Positions 1 to 6,644 of a stretch of 56,031 bases of DNA are shown piece after piece. Source of the DNA: Verrucomicrobia bacterium UBA1629 (GTDB taxonomy: Bacteria > Verrucomicrobiota > Kiritimatiellia > RFP12 > UBA1067); contig DCMF01000129.1 in NCBI GenBank assembly GCA_002321305.1, positions 1 through 56,031 on the forward strand. Direction: 5' to 3'. Under the pieces are notes generated by a model. The model ran no database searches and was not told where the DNA came from. It worked only from the letters and a program-made list of their open reading frames with translations. Every line of letters begins with the position of its first letter. The first letter of the stretch is position 1. A program made the translations under genes and the position numbers.

Positions 1-16
1 TCGCTATTGCATGGCA

Positions 17-80
17 GTGATTCGATTATTCGATTATTCTCTAATTCGATTATTCGATTATTTCTCTCTCGATTATTTCT
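17..80. repeat. ATTCGATTATTCG short direct repeats
   Basis: Tandem copies of a TTCGATTATTC-like unit, passing into TCTCTCTCGATTATTTCTC. The same motif occurs in opposite orientation at 2455-2515, upstream of the paralogous PEP-CTERM gene, and inside the era gene near 30930-31025. It belongs to one of several short repeat families in the window. Confidence 0.7.
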
Positions 81-88
81 CATTTGAT

Positions 89-107
89 GCACGGGACAGT
101 CTCGTGC
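89..107. promoter_or_regulatory. Conserved palindrome upstream of PEP-CTERM gene 1
   Basis: GCACGGGACAGTCTCGTGC is a near-perfect 19-nt palindrome in the leader, about 35 nt before the start codon. The same palindrome is kept at 2421-2439 before the inverted paralogue. It could be an operator or an RNA hairpin; its function is not known. Confidence 0.45.
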
Positions 108-142
108 GCAAAAACAGAAGAAACAGAAAAGGAAAACTAACA

Positions 143-739
143 ATGAAGAAACTCATGATCCTCGCGGCGGTCGCCTGTGCGGCGATTGGCGCACAGGCGG
201 CCTCCGTCACTTGGGGTTCGGCTACATCATCCGGGAGCAGAACCTTCTTGGTTGACAAGACAGGTGCGAAGATTGGAGCTTCAGACTTTGGCAGCCTCGG
301 CGTGAACTTCGTCCTCATCGCGCTGTCGGGGGATGACCTGACGGCCTACAAGAACGGCACGTACTCGTCCGCTTACGATGCCAGCGCCGTCCTCAGCACG
401 GGCGCAATTTCGTCTTCCACGAAAGCGGGCAAGGGCTCGTTCTCGACTGACTTGAAGTTCACCTACGGCGAGGCGAACCCGATCAAGGACGGCGACTTCC
501 TGGCAGTCGTCATCACCGACGGCAGGACGATGATGAACATCACCTACGCCGACGGCGGCAAGGTCACCGACACTTATCTGGTCAACGGACTTGCGGACAA
601 CCTCTGGACGGGCACGGGCAACCAGCCGTTCAACTTCGCGACGGAGGGCAATTTCACCGCCAACATCCCCGAACCGACTTCGGGACTGCTCCTCGCGCTC
701 GGCCTTGCGGGCTTGGCACTCCGCCGCAAGCGCGCCTGA
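143..739 (+). CDS. PEP-CTERM sorting-domain protein (copy 1)
   Basis: A 198-residue secreted protein. It has a signal peptide (MKKLMILAAVACAAIGAQA, cleavage near residue 19). The C-terminus is a textbook PEP-CTERM signal: a PEPTSG motif, a hydrophobic helix (LLLALGLAGLAL) and a basic tail (RRKRA). The family is known to be exported and processed by an exosortase; none lies in this window. The central domain is unrecognised. I chose ATG 143 because the signal peptide starts there and a purine-rich stretch precedes it, rather than the in-frame ATG at 11 in repeat DNA. A paralogue of exactly the same length lies inverted at 1789-2385. Likely surface or matrix protein. Confidence 0.85.
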   Translation: MKKLMILAAVACAAIGAQAASVTWGSATSSGSRTFLVDKTGAKIGASDFGSLGVNFVLIALSGDDLTAYKNGTYSSAYDASAVLSTGAISSSTKAGKGSFSTDLKFTYGEANPIKDGDFLAVVITDGRTMMNITYADGGKVTDTYLVNGLADNLWTGTGNQPFNFATEGNFTANIPEPTSGLLLALGLAGLALRRKRA

Positions 740-770
740 CACAAGGATGCGTTCGCGCAGTTTCGCAAAA

Positions 771-800
771 GACGCCCGTCGGCCTTTGCCGGCGGGCGTT
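771..800 (+). terminator. Rho-independent-type hairpin
   Basis: The arms GACGCCCGTCGG and CCGGCGGGCGTT flank a short CTTTG-type loop, followed by TCATTTGTT. It sits 30 nt after the PEP-CTERM stop and just before the stop of the convergent toxin gene, so it could serve both strands. Confidence 0.7.
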
Positions 801-819
801 CATTTGTTCCCTTGGCGTC

Positions 820-1083
820 TTACTCGTAGTGCCCGCGACAGCCAATGATGCAAAGCGCGCCGTCGGGCGACTGGCAGTAGACCAGTCGGTTCTTCTCGTC
901 GATCCGGCGCGAGAAGAACCCCTGCAGCTCGTTTCTCAAGGCCTCCGGCTTGCCGATCCCGACGAGAAGACCGTTCCGCTCAATGTCACGGACGAGCGCG
1001 TTGATGCGGCGCAAGGTTCTCTTGTCCTGTGTCTGCCAATAGAGGTAGTCGTCCCATCCCTGGTCTGTCCATGTCTTCCGCAT
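820..1083 (-). CDS. yoeB: YoeB/Txe-family mRNA interferase toxin
   Basis: An 87-residue protein of the size expected for Txe/YoeB toxins (RelE superfamily, ribosome-dependent mRNA cleavage). Recognisable features are the N-terminal W-x-D-Y-x-Y-W-Q block, the KRTLRRINALVRDIER helix, the GKPEAL segment, and the C-terminal RLVY...IIGCRGHYE end, which matches YoeB (catalytic His and Tyr near the C-terminus). It lies 4 nt downstream of its antitoxin, the usual antitoxin-first order. The partner resembles DinJ/RelB rather than the usual YefM. Confidence 0.85.
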   Translation of the reverse strand: MRKTWTDQGWDDYLYWQTQDKRTLRRINALVRDIERNGLLVGIGKPEALRNELQGFFSRRIDEKNRLVYCQSPDGALCIIGCRGHYE

Positions 1084-1087
1084 GGCC

Positions 1088-1342
1088 TCAATCCTCGATC
1101 AGCTCGTGTTCCGTCACCCGCCCGTCTCTTGCGGCCTCTGCGGACGCCTTCAGGTGGCGGATGTTTGACTCGCAGTAGAACGGGTCGGCGGAAAGCGCGA
1201 ACGGGATCCGGCGGTCACGGACGACGCGCTTGACGAAGAGGTTCAGCGCGGCGTTGACGCTCAAGCCGATCTCGTCGCAAATCTGCTCGAAACAAGCCTT
1301 GACGGAAGGGTCTGCCCTCATTGTGATCTGAACAGCGTTCAT
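1088..1342 (-). CDS. RelB/DinJ-family antitoxin
   Basis: An 84-residue protein. The N-terminus (VQITMRADPSVKACFEQI) is the ribbon-helix-helix DNA-binding motif of RelB/DinJ antitoxins, and NAALNLFVKRVVRDRRIPF is the typical family core. It would neutralise the downstream YoeB-type toxin and repress its own promoter. The pairing of a DinJ-like antitoxin with a YoeB-like toxin is a mosaic combination, since DinJ classically pairs with YafQ. ATG 1342 is the only reasonable start. Confidence 0.85.
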   Translation of the reverse strand: MNAVQITMRADPSVKACFEQICDEIGLSVNAALNLFVKRVVRDRRIPFALSADPFYCESNIRHLKASAEAARDGRVTEHELIED

Positions 1343-1375
1343 TGTGATGTCATTATGTTGTTGATTGATTCCGAT

Positions 1376-1381
1376 ATGATA
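1376..1381 (-). promoter_or_regulatory. Putative -10 box of the toxin-antitoxin operon
   Basis: On the minus strand TGA-TATCAT forms an extended -10 box about 34 nt upstream of the antitoxin ATG. It is embedded in AT-rich GATATC palindromic sequence that could be the autorepression operator. Confidence 0.45.
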
Positions 1382-1399
1382 TCACATTAGCCTTTCCGC

Positions 1400-1735
1400 C
1401 GTCAAGGGCGTAGAGGGCTTGACGGCGCGGTATTCTCCGCTTCATGTTTCTACCCTGACACTGCAAGAGCCCCGACCTTGCGGTGGGACTCTGCTCCGCT
1501 TAGGCTGAACCTGGCGGCTGGATATGTGTGTTGTAGCAAAAGGCATCCGCCTGCCGCAAGAGGGGCACTTGCGTATTTTCCCAGCTTCGCTCAGCTGTTT
1601 TCCTCACTTTCGTTCGGTGATTTCTCCAGACGGCGATTCCTGTCATGCGAAAGGCTGACCCTGAACGCGGAAATCGGAACGGAAAGCATGGGCAAGAGAC
1701 GCTTTTGCGCCCGCAGACGCGGCATGACAACAAGG
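1400..1735. other. Gene-free stretch between TA pair and PEP-CTERM gene 2
   Basis: No convincing gene. The short open frames here have no start signal and no recognisable domain. It lies inside the inverted duplication of the PEP-CTERM genes. Confidence 0.5.
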
Positions 1736-1764
1736 AAGCCGCCCTCGCAGAGAGGACGGCTTTT
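1736..1764. terminator. Hairpin terminator after PEP-CTERM gene 2
   Basis: Arms AAGCCGCCCT and AGGACGGCTT with a short loop. TTTT follows on the plus strand; on the minus strand the hairpin comes 25 nt after the stop of the gene ending at 1789. It most likely terminates that gene. Confidence 0.6.
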
Positions 1765-1788
1765 CCCATTTTGAGCGTAGGCGACGCC

Positions 1789-2385
1789 TTACGCGCGCTT
1801 GCGGCGGAGCGCGAGGCCCGCGATGCCGAGGAGGAGCAGAAGCCCGCTCGTCGGTTCGGGGACGTTCCCCAGGAAGTTGCCGCCCGTCGCGAAGTTGAAG
1901 GTCTGGGCGTACAGGTTCTCGTTGTCCGTGAGGCCCGCGACCAACAGCGTGTCGGTGACCTTGCCGCCGTCGGCGTAGGTGATGTTCATCATCGTCTTGC
2001 CGTCGGTGATGACGACTGCCAGGAAGTCGCCGTCCTTGATCGGGTTCGCCTCGCCGTAGGTGAACTCCAGCGCAGTGCTAAACAGACCTTTTTGAGACGA
2101 TTTCGTGGAGGTCGAAATCTTGCCCGTGCTGAGGACGGCGCTGGCATCGTAAGCGGACGAGTACGTGCCGTTCTGGTAGGCCGTCAGGTCGTCCCCCGAC
2201 AGCGTGATGAGGACAAGGCTCACGCCAAGCGAAGAGAAGTCGGCTGCGCCCATTTGCGCACCTGTCTTATCGACCATGTATGTGCTTTTCCCTGTTGTCG
2301 TGTTATACGACTTCCACTGCACGGAAGCCGCCTGTGCGCCAATCGCCGCACAGGCGACCGCCGCGAGGATCATGAGTTTCTTCAT
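1789..2385 (-). CDS. PEP-CTERM sorting-domain protein (copy 2)
   Basis: A 198-residue paralogue of the gene at 143-739, in inverted orientation. It has the identical signal-peptide start and the same C-terminal PEPTSG motif, hydrophobic helix and RRKRA tail. Long segments of the middle are nearly the same (SGDDLTAY.NGTYSSAYDA, FTYGEANPIKDGDFLAVV). Divergence is concentrated after the signal peptide and around residues 115-125 and 170-180. The start is set at the internal MKK codon to match the paralogue; the in-frame upstream ATG (2424) lies in the conserved leader. The palindrome and repeats upstream are shared as well, so the whole unit was duplicated. Confidence 0.85.
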   Translation of the reverse strand: MKKLMILAAVACAAIGAQAASVQWKSYNTTTGKSTYMVDKTGAQMGAADFSSLGVSLVLITLSGDDLTAYQNGTYSSAYDASAVLSTGKISTSTKSSQKGLFSTALEFTYGEANPIKDGDFLAVVITDGKTMMNITYADGGKVTDTLLVAGLTDNENLYAQTFNFATGGNFLGNVPEPTSGLLLLLGIAGLALRRKRA

Positions 2386-2420
2386 TGTTCGTTTTCCTTT
2401 TCTGTTTCTTCTGTTTTTGC

Positions 2421-2439
2421 GCACGAGACTGTCCCGTGC
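2421..2439. promoter_or_regulatory. Conserved palindrome upstream of PEP-CTERM gene 2
   Basis: GCACGAGACTGTCCCGTGC, the reverse complement of the palindrome at 89-107, kept at the matching position of the second PEP-CTERM gene. Confidence 0.45.
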
Positions 2440-2454
2440 AGCGAGAGAGAAATA

Positions 2455-2540
2455 ATCGAGAGAGAAATAATCGAGTAATCGAATGGTCGAATAATCGAAT
2501 GAGCGAATGGTTGAATGGTTGAATGGTTGGAGGGGTGGAT
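2455..2540. repeat. AATAATCGA / GAATGGTTG direct repeats
   Basis: AGAGAAATAATCG appears twice, followed by four variants of AATCGAATG and three of GAATGGTTG. It is the inverted counterpart of 17-80 and marks the outer edge of the inverted duplication. Confidence 0.65.
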
Positions 2541-2544
2541 GTTT

Positions 2545-2612
2545 GACAGGATTTACAGGATTGACAGGATTGAGAGGGAGCGGAAAATCCTGTTCATCCT
2601 GTCAATCCTGTC
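2545..2612. repeat. Imperfect hairpin of CAGGATT repeats
   Basis: Two 27-nt arms, each built of three CAGGATT units (GACAGGATTTACAGGATTG on the left, its near reverse complement on the right), around a 14-nt loop. It sits 17 nt downstream of the stop of the minus-strand repeat protein. It could act as a terminator-like structure or be a mobile palindromic repeat. Confidence 0.65.
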
Positions 2613-2628
2613 TCAACATCCCCGTGCC

Positions 2629-3396
2629 TCAGTCCAGCGGCGAGCCGAAGACGACTGACTTGCCCGTGCCCTTGGCCTTGAAGTACATACCCTGCCCCAC
2701 AGGAATACCGTTCGCCCAAACGGGAAGATCCTCAATAAACTCGGCACTGTCATCGTCAACCCAACCCAGATACTCACCGTCATCGTAATAGTAGAAACGA
2801 TCATAAGCGCTACGGTTCGGATTCCAGATCCAGATGCGGTCAGCGGCTTCGCTGTTGTCACCGCCTGTCAGGTTTGAAACCTTAAACTTGTTGCCGTTCA
2901 GCTGCGTCGCAACGGGATAGGGGTTGGCAATCATCGTGAAGTTGTTGTCGGCAAGCGGCAGTTCGACTTCCGACTGCGTCTCAATCGCGCCCGAACCCGT
3001 CAGAGTCTTCGCCGTGCCTTTCGACTTGAAGAACAGAGCCGTCCCCTGCGGAATGCCGTTCTTCCAATCAGGAAGATCTTCAATGAATTCGGCGCTGTCA
3101 TCATCGACCCAACCCAGATACTCACCGTCATCGTAATAGTAGAAGCGATCGTAAGCGCTACGGTTCGGATTCCAGATCCAAATGCGGTCAGCGGCTTCGC
3201 TGTTGTCGCCGCCCGTCAGGTTCTCGACGGAAATGTCCTGATTGAGCTGAAGGCCCTTGCCGTCGTTGTTGACGTGGACGAAGGGGACGTAGAGCATCGT
3301 GAAGTTGTTGTCCGCGAGTTTGGTGGTCTGATAGCCGACAACGTTCGCGGAGGTGATTCCATCGCCGAACCCGACTGCCGCAAAGTAGTCCCGAAA
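2629..3396 (-). pseudogene. 5'-truncated protein with two ~100-residue repeats
   Basis: The open frame runs from just after a TGA at 3397-3399 to 2629. The first in-frame ATG (3297) lies inside the first repeat: the residues before it (ITSANVVGYQTTKLADNNFT) match the LADNNFTM start of the second repeat, so real coding sequence extends upstream of that ATG. No start codon or signal peptide exists before the TGA. The two repeats share NLTGGDNSEAADRIWIWNP and DDGEYLGWVDDDSAEFIEDL, and their DNA is almost identical (about 2741-2870 and 3083-3210). The lost 5' end abuts the promoter of the recombinase-like gene at 3497. Probably a surface-protein fragment cut by recombination; a non-ATG start is less likely. 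Confidence 0.65.
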
Positions 3397-3420
3397 TCAC
3401 ATTTTTTCGTCCGAATGGCG

Positions 3421-3426
3421 TATAAT
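3421..3426 (+). promoter_or_regulatory. Putative -10 box of the recombinase-like gene
   Basis: A consensus TATAAT in otherwise GC-rich DNA, 70 nt before ATG 3497 and 25 nt beyond the truncation point of the neighbouring pseudogene. Confidence 0.45.
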
Positions 3427-3496
3427 TCGCAATCTTGCACGATTCAGAGGCTTATAGCCAACGAAAGAAACCCACAGCAAACGAAAGGAACGGACT

Positions 3497-4363
3497 ATGG
3501 TGCCGACAATCGAACAGGTGATGAAATGCTACCGCGTGGTGGCGAGGACGGAACAGATGAAGACCGGCAGGCCGGGCAGGGATGCAGTCGCCAACGTCTT
3601 GCGCGGCTCGGCCTGCGTCTGCCGCGCTGCTGGGATTGACCTGGCAGACGCCGTAACCGCGCTGACGCGCCAGAGGATCGACGCCGCCCTCGCGGCGTTC
3701 ATGGAGCGCGGTCTCGCCCGGATCACCGTCTGGAGCTATGTCAGCCAGCTGCGAGGACTCTTCGCCCGATGGTGCCGTCCCTACTACCGGGATGCCGGAT
3801 GGGACATCCCCCCGCTTGACCTGCCGACGTTTCGCGCACGGCCTCCGCGTTATGTGCGGCCCTCGGCGGAGATGCTCGCGCGCGTCAAGGCGTGGTACGC
3901 GCAGCTTGCAGGCGCACGGTGGCTGGCCGCAACGATGATGCTGGAGTTCGCCATGCGCAACGGTGACGTGCTGCGGCTGACGGAGGCGAACTTCGTGACG
4001 CGCGAGGGACGGCACTACCTGAGCTACACGCCGCACAAGACGGAACTCTCGTCCGGTCGGCGCGTCTACTGGCCGATTCACGACGCGATCTGGCGGAAGT
4101 ACGAGGGCTTTGGCGGGATCGCGTACCTCGACGTGACGGACGAGACGTTTGAGGCGATCAACGGCGACCTGCGCGCGCTGGGCTTTCGCGGCACGAAAGC
4201 CTCCTACGAGCTCCGCAAGATCTGCATCGACCATGTCTACCAGAAATACGGCGCGGAGATGGCCGTCTCGATTTCCGGCGACGACATCCGAACCATCTCG
4301 CACTACTACGCCGATCCCGCGCAGCCGAACATGGGGGGCGTCCGGGTGATCGACCTGTTCTAG
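3497..4363 (+). CDS. Putative tyrosine recombinase / phage-integrase-like protein
   Basis: A 288-residue protein. Residues 1-115 look like an N-terminal SAM-like core-binding domain (TRQRIDAALAAFMERG...ITVWSYVSQLRGLF). The C-terminal part keeps a plausible catalytic set: Arg154 in EFAMRNGDVLRLTE, Lys181 in YTPHKTE, Arg240 in SYELRKICI (Tyr replaces the usual His of HxxR), His269 in ISHYYADP, with Tyr270/271 near the expected nucleophile position. There is a GGA-type ribosome site before ATG 3497. It stands alone, next to a truncated gene, consistent with a role in local rearrangement. The family assignment is from motifs only, and the altered HxxR means activity is uncertain. Confidence 0.6.
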   Translation: MVPTIEQVMKCYRVVARTEQMKTGRPGRDAVANVLRGSACVCRAAGIDLADAVTALTRQRIDAALAAFMERGLARITVWSYVSQLRGLFARWCRPYYRDAGWDIPPLDLPTFRARPPRYVRPSAEMLARVKAWYAQLAGARWLAATMMLEFAMRNGDVLRLTEANFVTREGRHYLSYTPHKTELSSGRRVYWPIHDAIWRKYEGFGGIAYLDVTDETFEAINGDLRALGFRGTKASYELRKICIDHVYQKYGAEMAVSISGDDIRTISHYYADPAQPNMGGVRVIDLF

Positions 4364-4404
4364 CCGATGATGCCGGCGCTTCTGCGGCCCGTGCGGTTTT
4401 GTGG

Positions 4405-4410
4405 TATACT
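4405..4410 (+). promoter_or_regulatory. Extended -10 box, leaderless start predicted
   Basis: TGG-TATACT ends 8 nt before ATG 4418, so transcription should begin at or one base before the start codon. Confidence 0.6.
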
Positions 4411-4417
4411 GATGGGC

Positions 4418-5158
4418 ATGATTGACGTCAATGAGCTGAAGAGGAAGTTCCCGGCGAAGAGGCCGGCGGGCGACGCGCACAAGCCGCCGCTGCACCGCAA
4501 GTCGTCGAAGGCCGCCGTGAAGGCCATCGCGCGCGAGTACGAGCTGAAGAAAGCCGAACTGCAGGGCGCGGGCGCACCGACGCTCCGGCGCGGCCCCGTC
4601 TTCTACGGCGCCGTCATCCTCGTGCTGCTGCTCGTCGGAGGCCTCGTCCTCTCCGCCGCGAAGAACGGCATCGGCCTCGGCAGGGCGCGAATCGAGCGCA
4701 AGCCCCTGCAGGCTCAGAAGGCGATGCGGTCGCTGTCCGTCGCGCTCGGCCGCTACAAGTTCCATGTCGGGGCGTTCCCGACGACGGAGGAGGGGCTGGA
4801 CGTACTCGCCTTCCGCCGTCCGAACGAGATCCGCCGCATCCGCCGCCAGCACCCCGGCTGGGACGGCCCTTACGTCAACCACATCGTGCCGGACCCGTGG
4901 GGGAACGACTACGTCTACGAGACGCGCCCCGAAGGGGGCAACCCGGTGCTCTACTCGAAGGGGCCGGACGGCCGCGCCGGCACGACGGACGACGTTCTGC
5001 CCGACCAGCTCGCGTTCGACGAGCCGTTCCGTGACACGGCCTGGACGAACGGCTGGGCGCCGTGCGAACTGCGCGGCATCGTCGTCGCGCCGGACGAGGC
5101 GACCCGCCGCCGCGTGCAGGACGAGATAAAGAAGTACGACGTGGCGCCGACGCCGTGA
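4418..5158 (+). CDS. Membrane protein with GspG-like (T2SS pseudopilin) C-terminal domain
   Basis: A 246-residue protein. Residues 1-60 are basic and charged and probably cytoplasmic, 62-83 form one membrane helix (FYGAVILVLLLVGGLVLSA), and 95-210 resemble the type II secretion major pseudopilin C-terminal domain: AMRSLSVALGRYKFHVGAFP, DPWGNDYVYE, and the Ca-binding-like loop GPDGRAGTTDDV. There is no type IV prepilin leader (no G-F-T-L-x-E), so it is probably not processed as a pilin; an assembly or periplasmic role is possible. The start is taken at ATG 4418 because a -10 box ends 8 nt upstream; the in-frame ATG at 4367 precedes that promoter. Confidence 0.65.
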   Translation: MIDVNELKRKFPAKRPAGDAHKPPLHRKSSKAAVKAIAREYELKKAELQGAGAPTLRRGPVFYGAVILVLLLVGGLVLSAAKNGIGLGRARIERKPLQAQKAMRSLSVALGRYKFHVGAFPTTEEGLDVLAFRRPNEIRRIRRQHPGWDGPYVNHIVPDPWGNDYVYETRPEGGNPVLYSKGPDGRAGTTDDVLPDQLAFDEPFRDTAWTNGWAPCELRGIVVAPDEATRRRVQDEIKKYDVAPTP

Positions 5159-5192
5159 CGGGCAGGCGGCGCATCGTCGGCAGGGGAGGGCG

Positions 5193-6146
5193 ATGAAAAG
5201 GAAAGTCGAGATTGCCCGGGCTCTGGAGGCCTGGTTCGCAGCGGCGAGGCGTCCGATGCCGTGGCGGAAGATGCCGACGCCTTACGTCTGCTGGCTGTCG
5301 GAGATCATGATGCAGCAGACGACCTACGCCTCGGCGCTGCCGTACTACGAACGCTTTCTCGCGAAGTTCCCGACGGTCGAGGCGCTGGCGGCGGCAGACG
5401 AAAGCGACGTGCTGAAGGCGTGGGAAGGCTTGGGCTACTACGCGCGCGCGCGCAATCTCCTGAAGGCGGCGAAGGCGTTTGCGGCGTCCGGTCGCGCCGT
5501 CTGGCCGGACAGCGCGGCGGCGTGGGCGAAGGTGCCGGGCGTCGGCCCCTACACGGCGGCGGCGCTCGCGAGCGTCCTGCTCGGCGAGCGCGTGCCGGTC
5601 GTGGACGGCAACGTCGCGCGCGTCTTCGCGCGCGTGTGGGAACTCGCGGACGACTTCAAGAAGATGCCCGCGCGGCAAAAGCTGGCGGCGCGCCTCCAGC
5701 CCGAAATCGACCGCGCGTCCGTGCCCGGCAACTTCAACCAGGCGATGATGGAGCTTGGCGCGCTCGTCTGCACGCCGACGAACCCGTCGTGCGCGGGCTG
5801 TCCGCTCGCGGCGGCCTGCGGCGCGGCGCGACACGGTACGCAGGCGGCTTTTCCCGTGAAGGCCGTCAGGAAGGAGCTGCCCGTGCGGCGGACGACGGCG
5901 GTTGTCGTGACGGACGCGGCGGGGCGCGTCCTCCTCGTGCAGAACCGCGCGGGCGGCCTGCTCAAGGGGCTGTGGGAGCTCCCGGTCGTCGAGTCCGCCG
6001 GTGACCTCGTGCAGGCCTTCTCTCATTTCCGGCTCGAACAGCGGACTCTGAAGACGATCCGGGCCGACGCCGAGTTCCGCGATCCGCGCGAAGTGCCGCT
6101 CACGACCGCCACGCGCAAGGCCCTCGCGCAAGCGGATATGATATAA
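5193..6146 (+). CDS. mutY: A/G-specific adenine DNA glycosylase
   Basis: A 317-residue MutY, which removes adenine mispaired with 8-oxoguanine in base-excision repair. Catalytic Glu37 is in SEIMMQQT and catalytic Asp137 in VPVVDGNVARV. The helix-hairpin-helix is VPGVGPYTAAAL. The [4Fe-4S] cluster cysteines are Cys191, 198, 201 and 207 (C-X6-C-X2-C-X5-C). The C-terminal NUDIX-like domain (about 230-317) that reads 8-oxoG is short. A GGGGAGGG ribosome site precedes ATG 5193. The TAA stop lies inside the -10 box of the next gene, so the two are transcribed separately although almost touching. Confidence 0.95.
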   Translation: MKRKVEIARALEAWFAAARRPMPWRKMPTPYVCWLSEIMMQQTTYASALPYYERFLAKFPTVEALAAADESDVLKAWEGLGYYARARNLLKAAKAFAASGRAVWPDSAAAWAKVPGVGPYTAAALASVLLGERVPVVDGNVARVFARVWELADDFKKMPARQKLAARLQPEIDRASVPGNFNQAMMELGALVCTPTNPSCAGCPLAAACGAARHGTQAAFPVKAVRKELPVRRTTAVVVTDAAGRVLLVQNRAGGLLKGLWELPVVESAGDLVQAFSHFRLEQRTLKTIRADAEFRDPREVPLTTATRKALAQADMI

Positions 6147-6147
6147 T
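6142..6147 (+). promoter_or_regulatory. Extended -10 box overlapping the mutY stop codon
   Basis: TGA-TATAAT; the TAA inside it is the mutY stop. The box ends 8 nt before ATG 6155, predicting a leaderless mRNA for the acetyltransferase. Confidence 0.65.
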
Positions 6148-6154
6148 GTGCGGC

Positions 6155-6637
6155 ATGGAAGAGACGAACATACGTGCAGCGGAACTGCGGGACGCGGAAC
6201 GGCTTTACGCGCTCATTTCGCGGAACAGCGACCAGCTCGTGCCGCGCTCGCTCGGCAACATCGTCGAGACGATCGACCGGTTCGTCCTCGCGGAGGCGGG
6301 CGGCGAGCTGGTCGGGTGCGCGGCGTACCAGATCCACCCAGAGATCGGCAACGCCGAGGCCGCGTCGGTCGAGATCGTCTCCGTCGCGGTGACGGCGGCG
6401 TTCCGCCGTCGCGGCATCGGGCGACTGCTCGTGGAGGGCGTGCTGGCGAAGGTCGCGACGTTCCGTCCGCGGGAAGTCGTCGTCCTCACGTTCGCGCCGG
6501 CGTTCTTCCGCTCGCTCGGCTTCGTCGAGATCGCGAAGACGGAGATCATGCACAAGCTCTACACCGGCTGCATCAACTGCACGAAGCACGCCAATCCCTA
6601 CACCTGCCCCGAAATCGCCATGCGAAGGTCAATGTGA
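6155..6637 (+). CDS. GNAT acetyltransferase, N-acetylglutamate-synthase-like
   Basis: A 160-residue GNAT enzyme. The acetyl-CoA-binding signature is AAFRRRGIGRLLVEGVL (V-x-x-x-x-R-x-x-G-x-G), followed by LTFAPAFFRSLGFVEI. The C-terminal tail with three cysteines (CINCTKHANPYTCPEIAM) resembles short stand-alone ArgA-type N-acetylglutamate synthases, which would place it in arginine synthesis; the substrate is inferred. I start it at ATG 6155, not the in-frame ATG at 6146, because 6146 lies inside the -10 box. It converges with the EamA gene, leaving 7 nt between the stops. Confidence 0.75.
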   Translation: MEETNIRAAELRDAERLYALISRNSDQLVPRSLGNIVETIDRFVLAEAGGELVGCAAYQIHPEIGNAEAASVEIVSVAVTAAFRRRGIGRLLVEGVLAKVATFRPREVVVLTFAPAFFRSLGFVEIAKTEIMHKLYTGCINCTKHANPYTCPEIAMRRSM

Positions 6638-6644
6638 TGGGAGC

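Noticed and set aside
1500..1769. 89-codon minus-strand frame between the TA pair and PEP-CTERM gene 2
   Set aside because: It overlaps the terminator hairpin, has no ribosome site and no family resemblance.
2507..2788. 93-codon plus-strand frame through the CAGGATT hairpin
   Set aside because: It is made of repeat DNA and antisense to the truncated repeat-protein gene.
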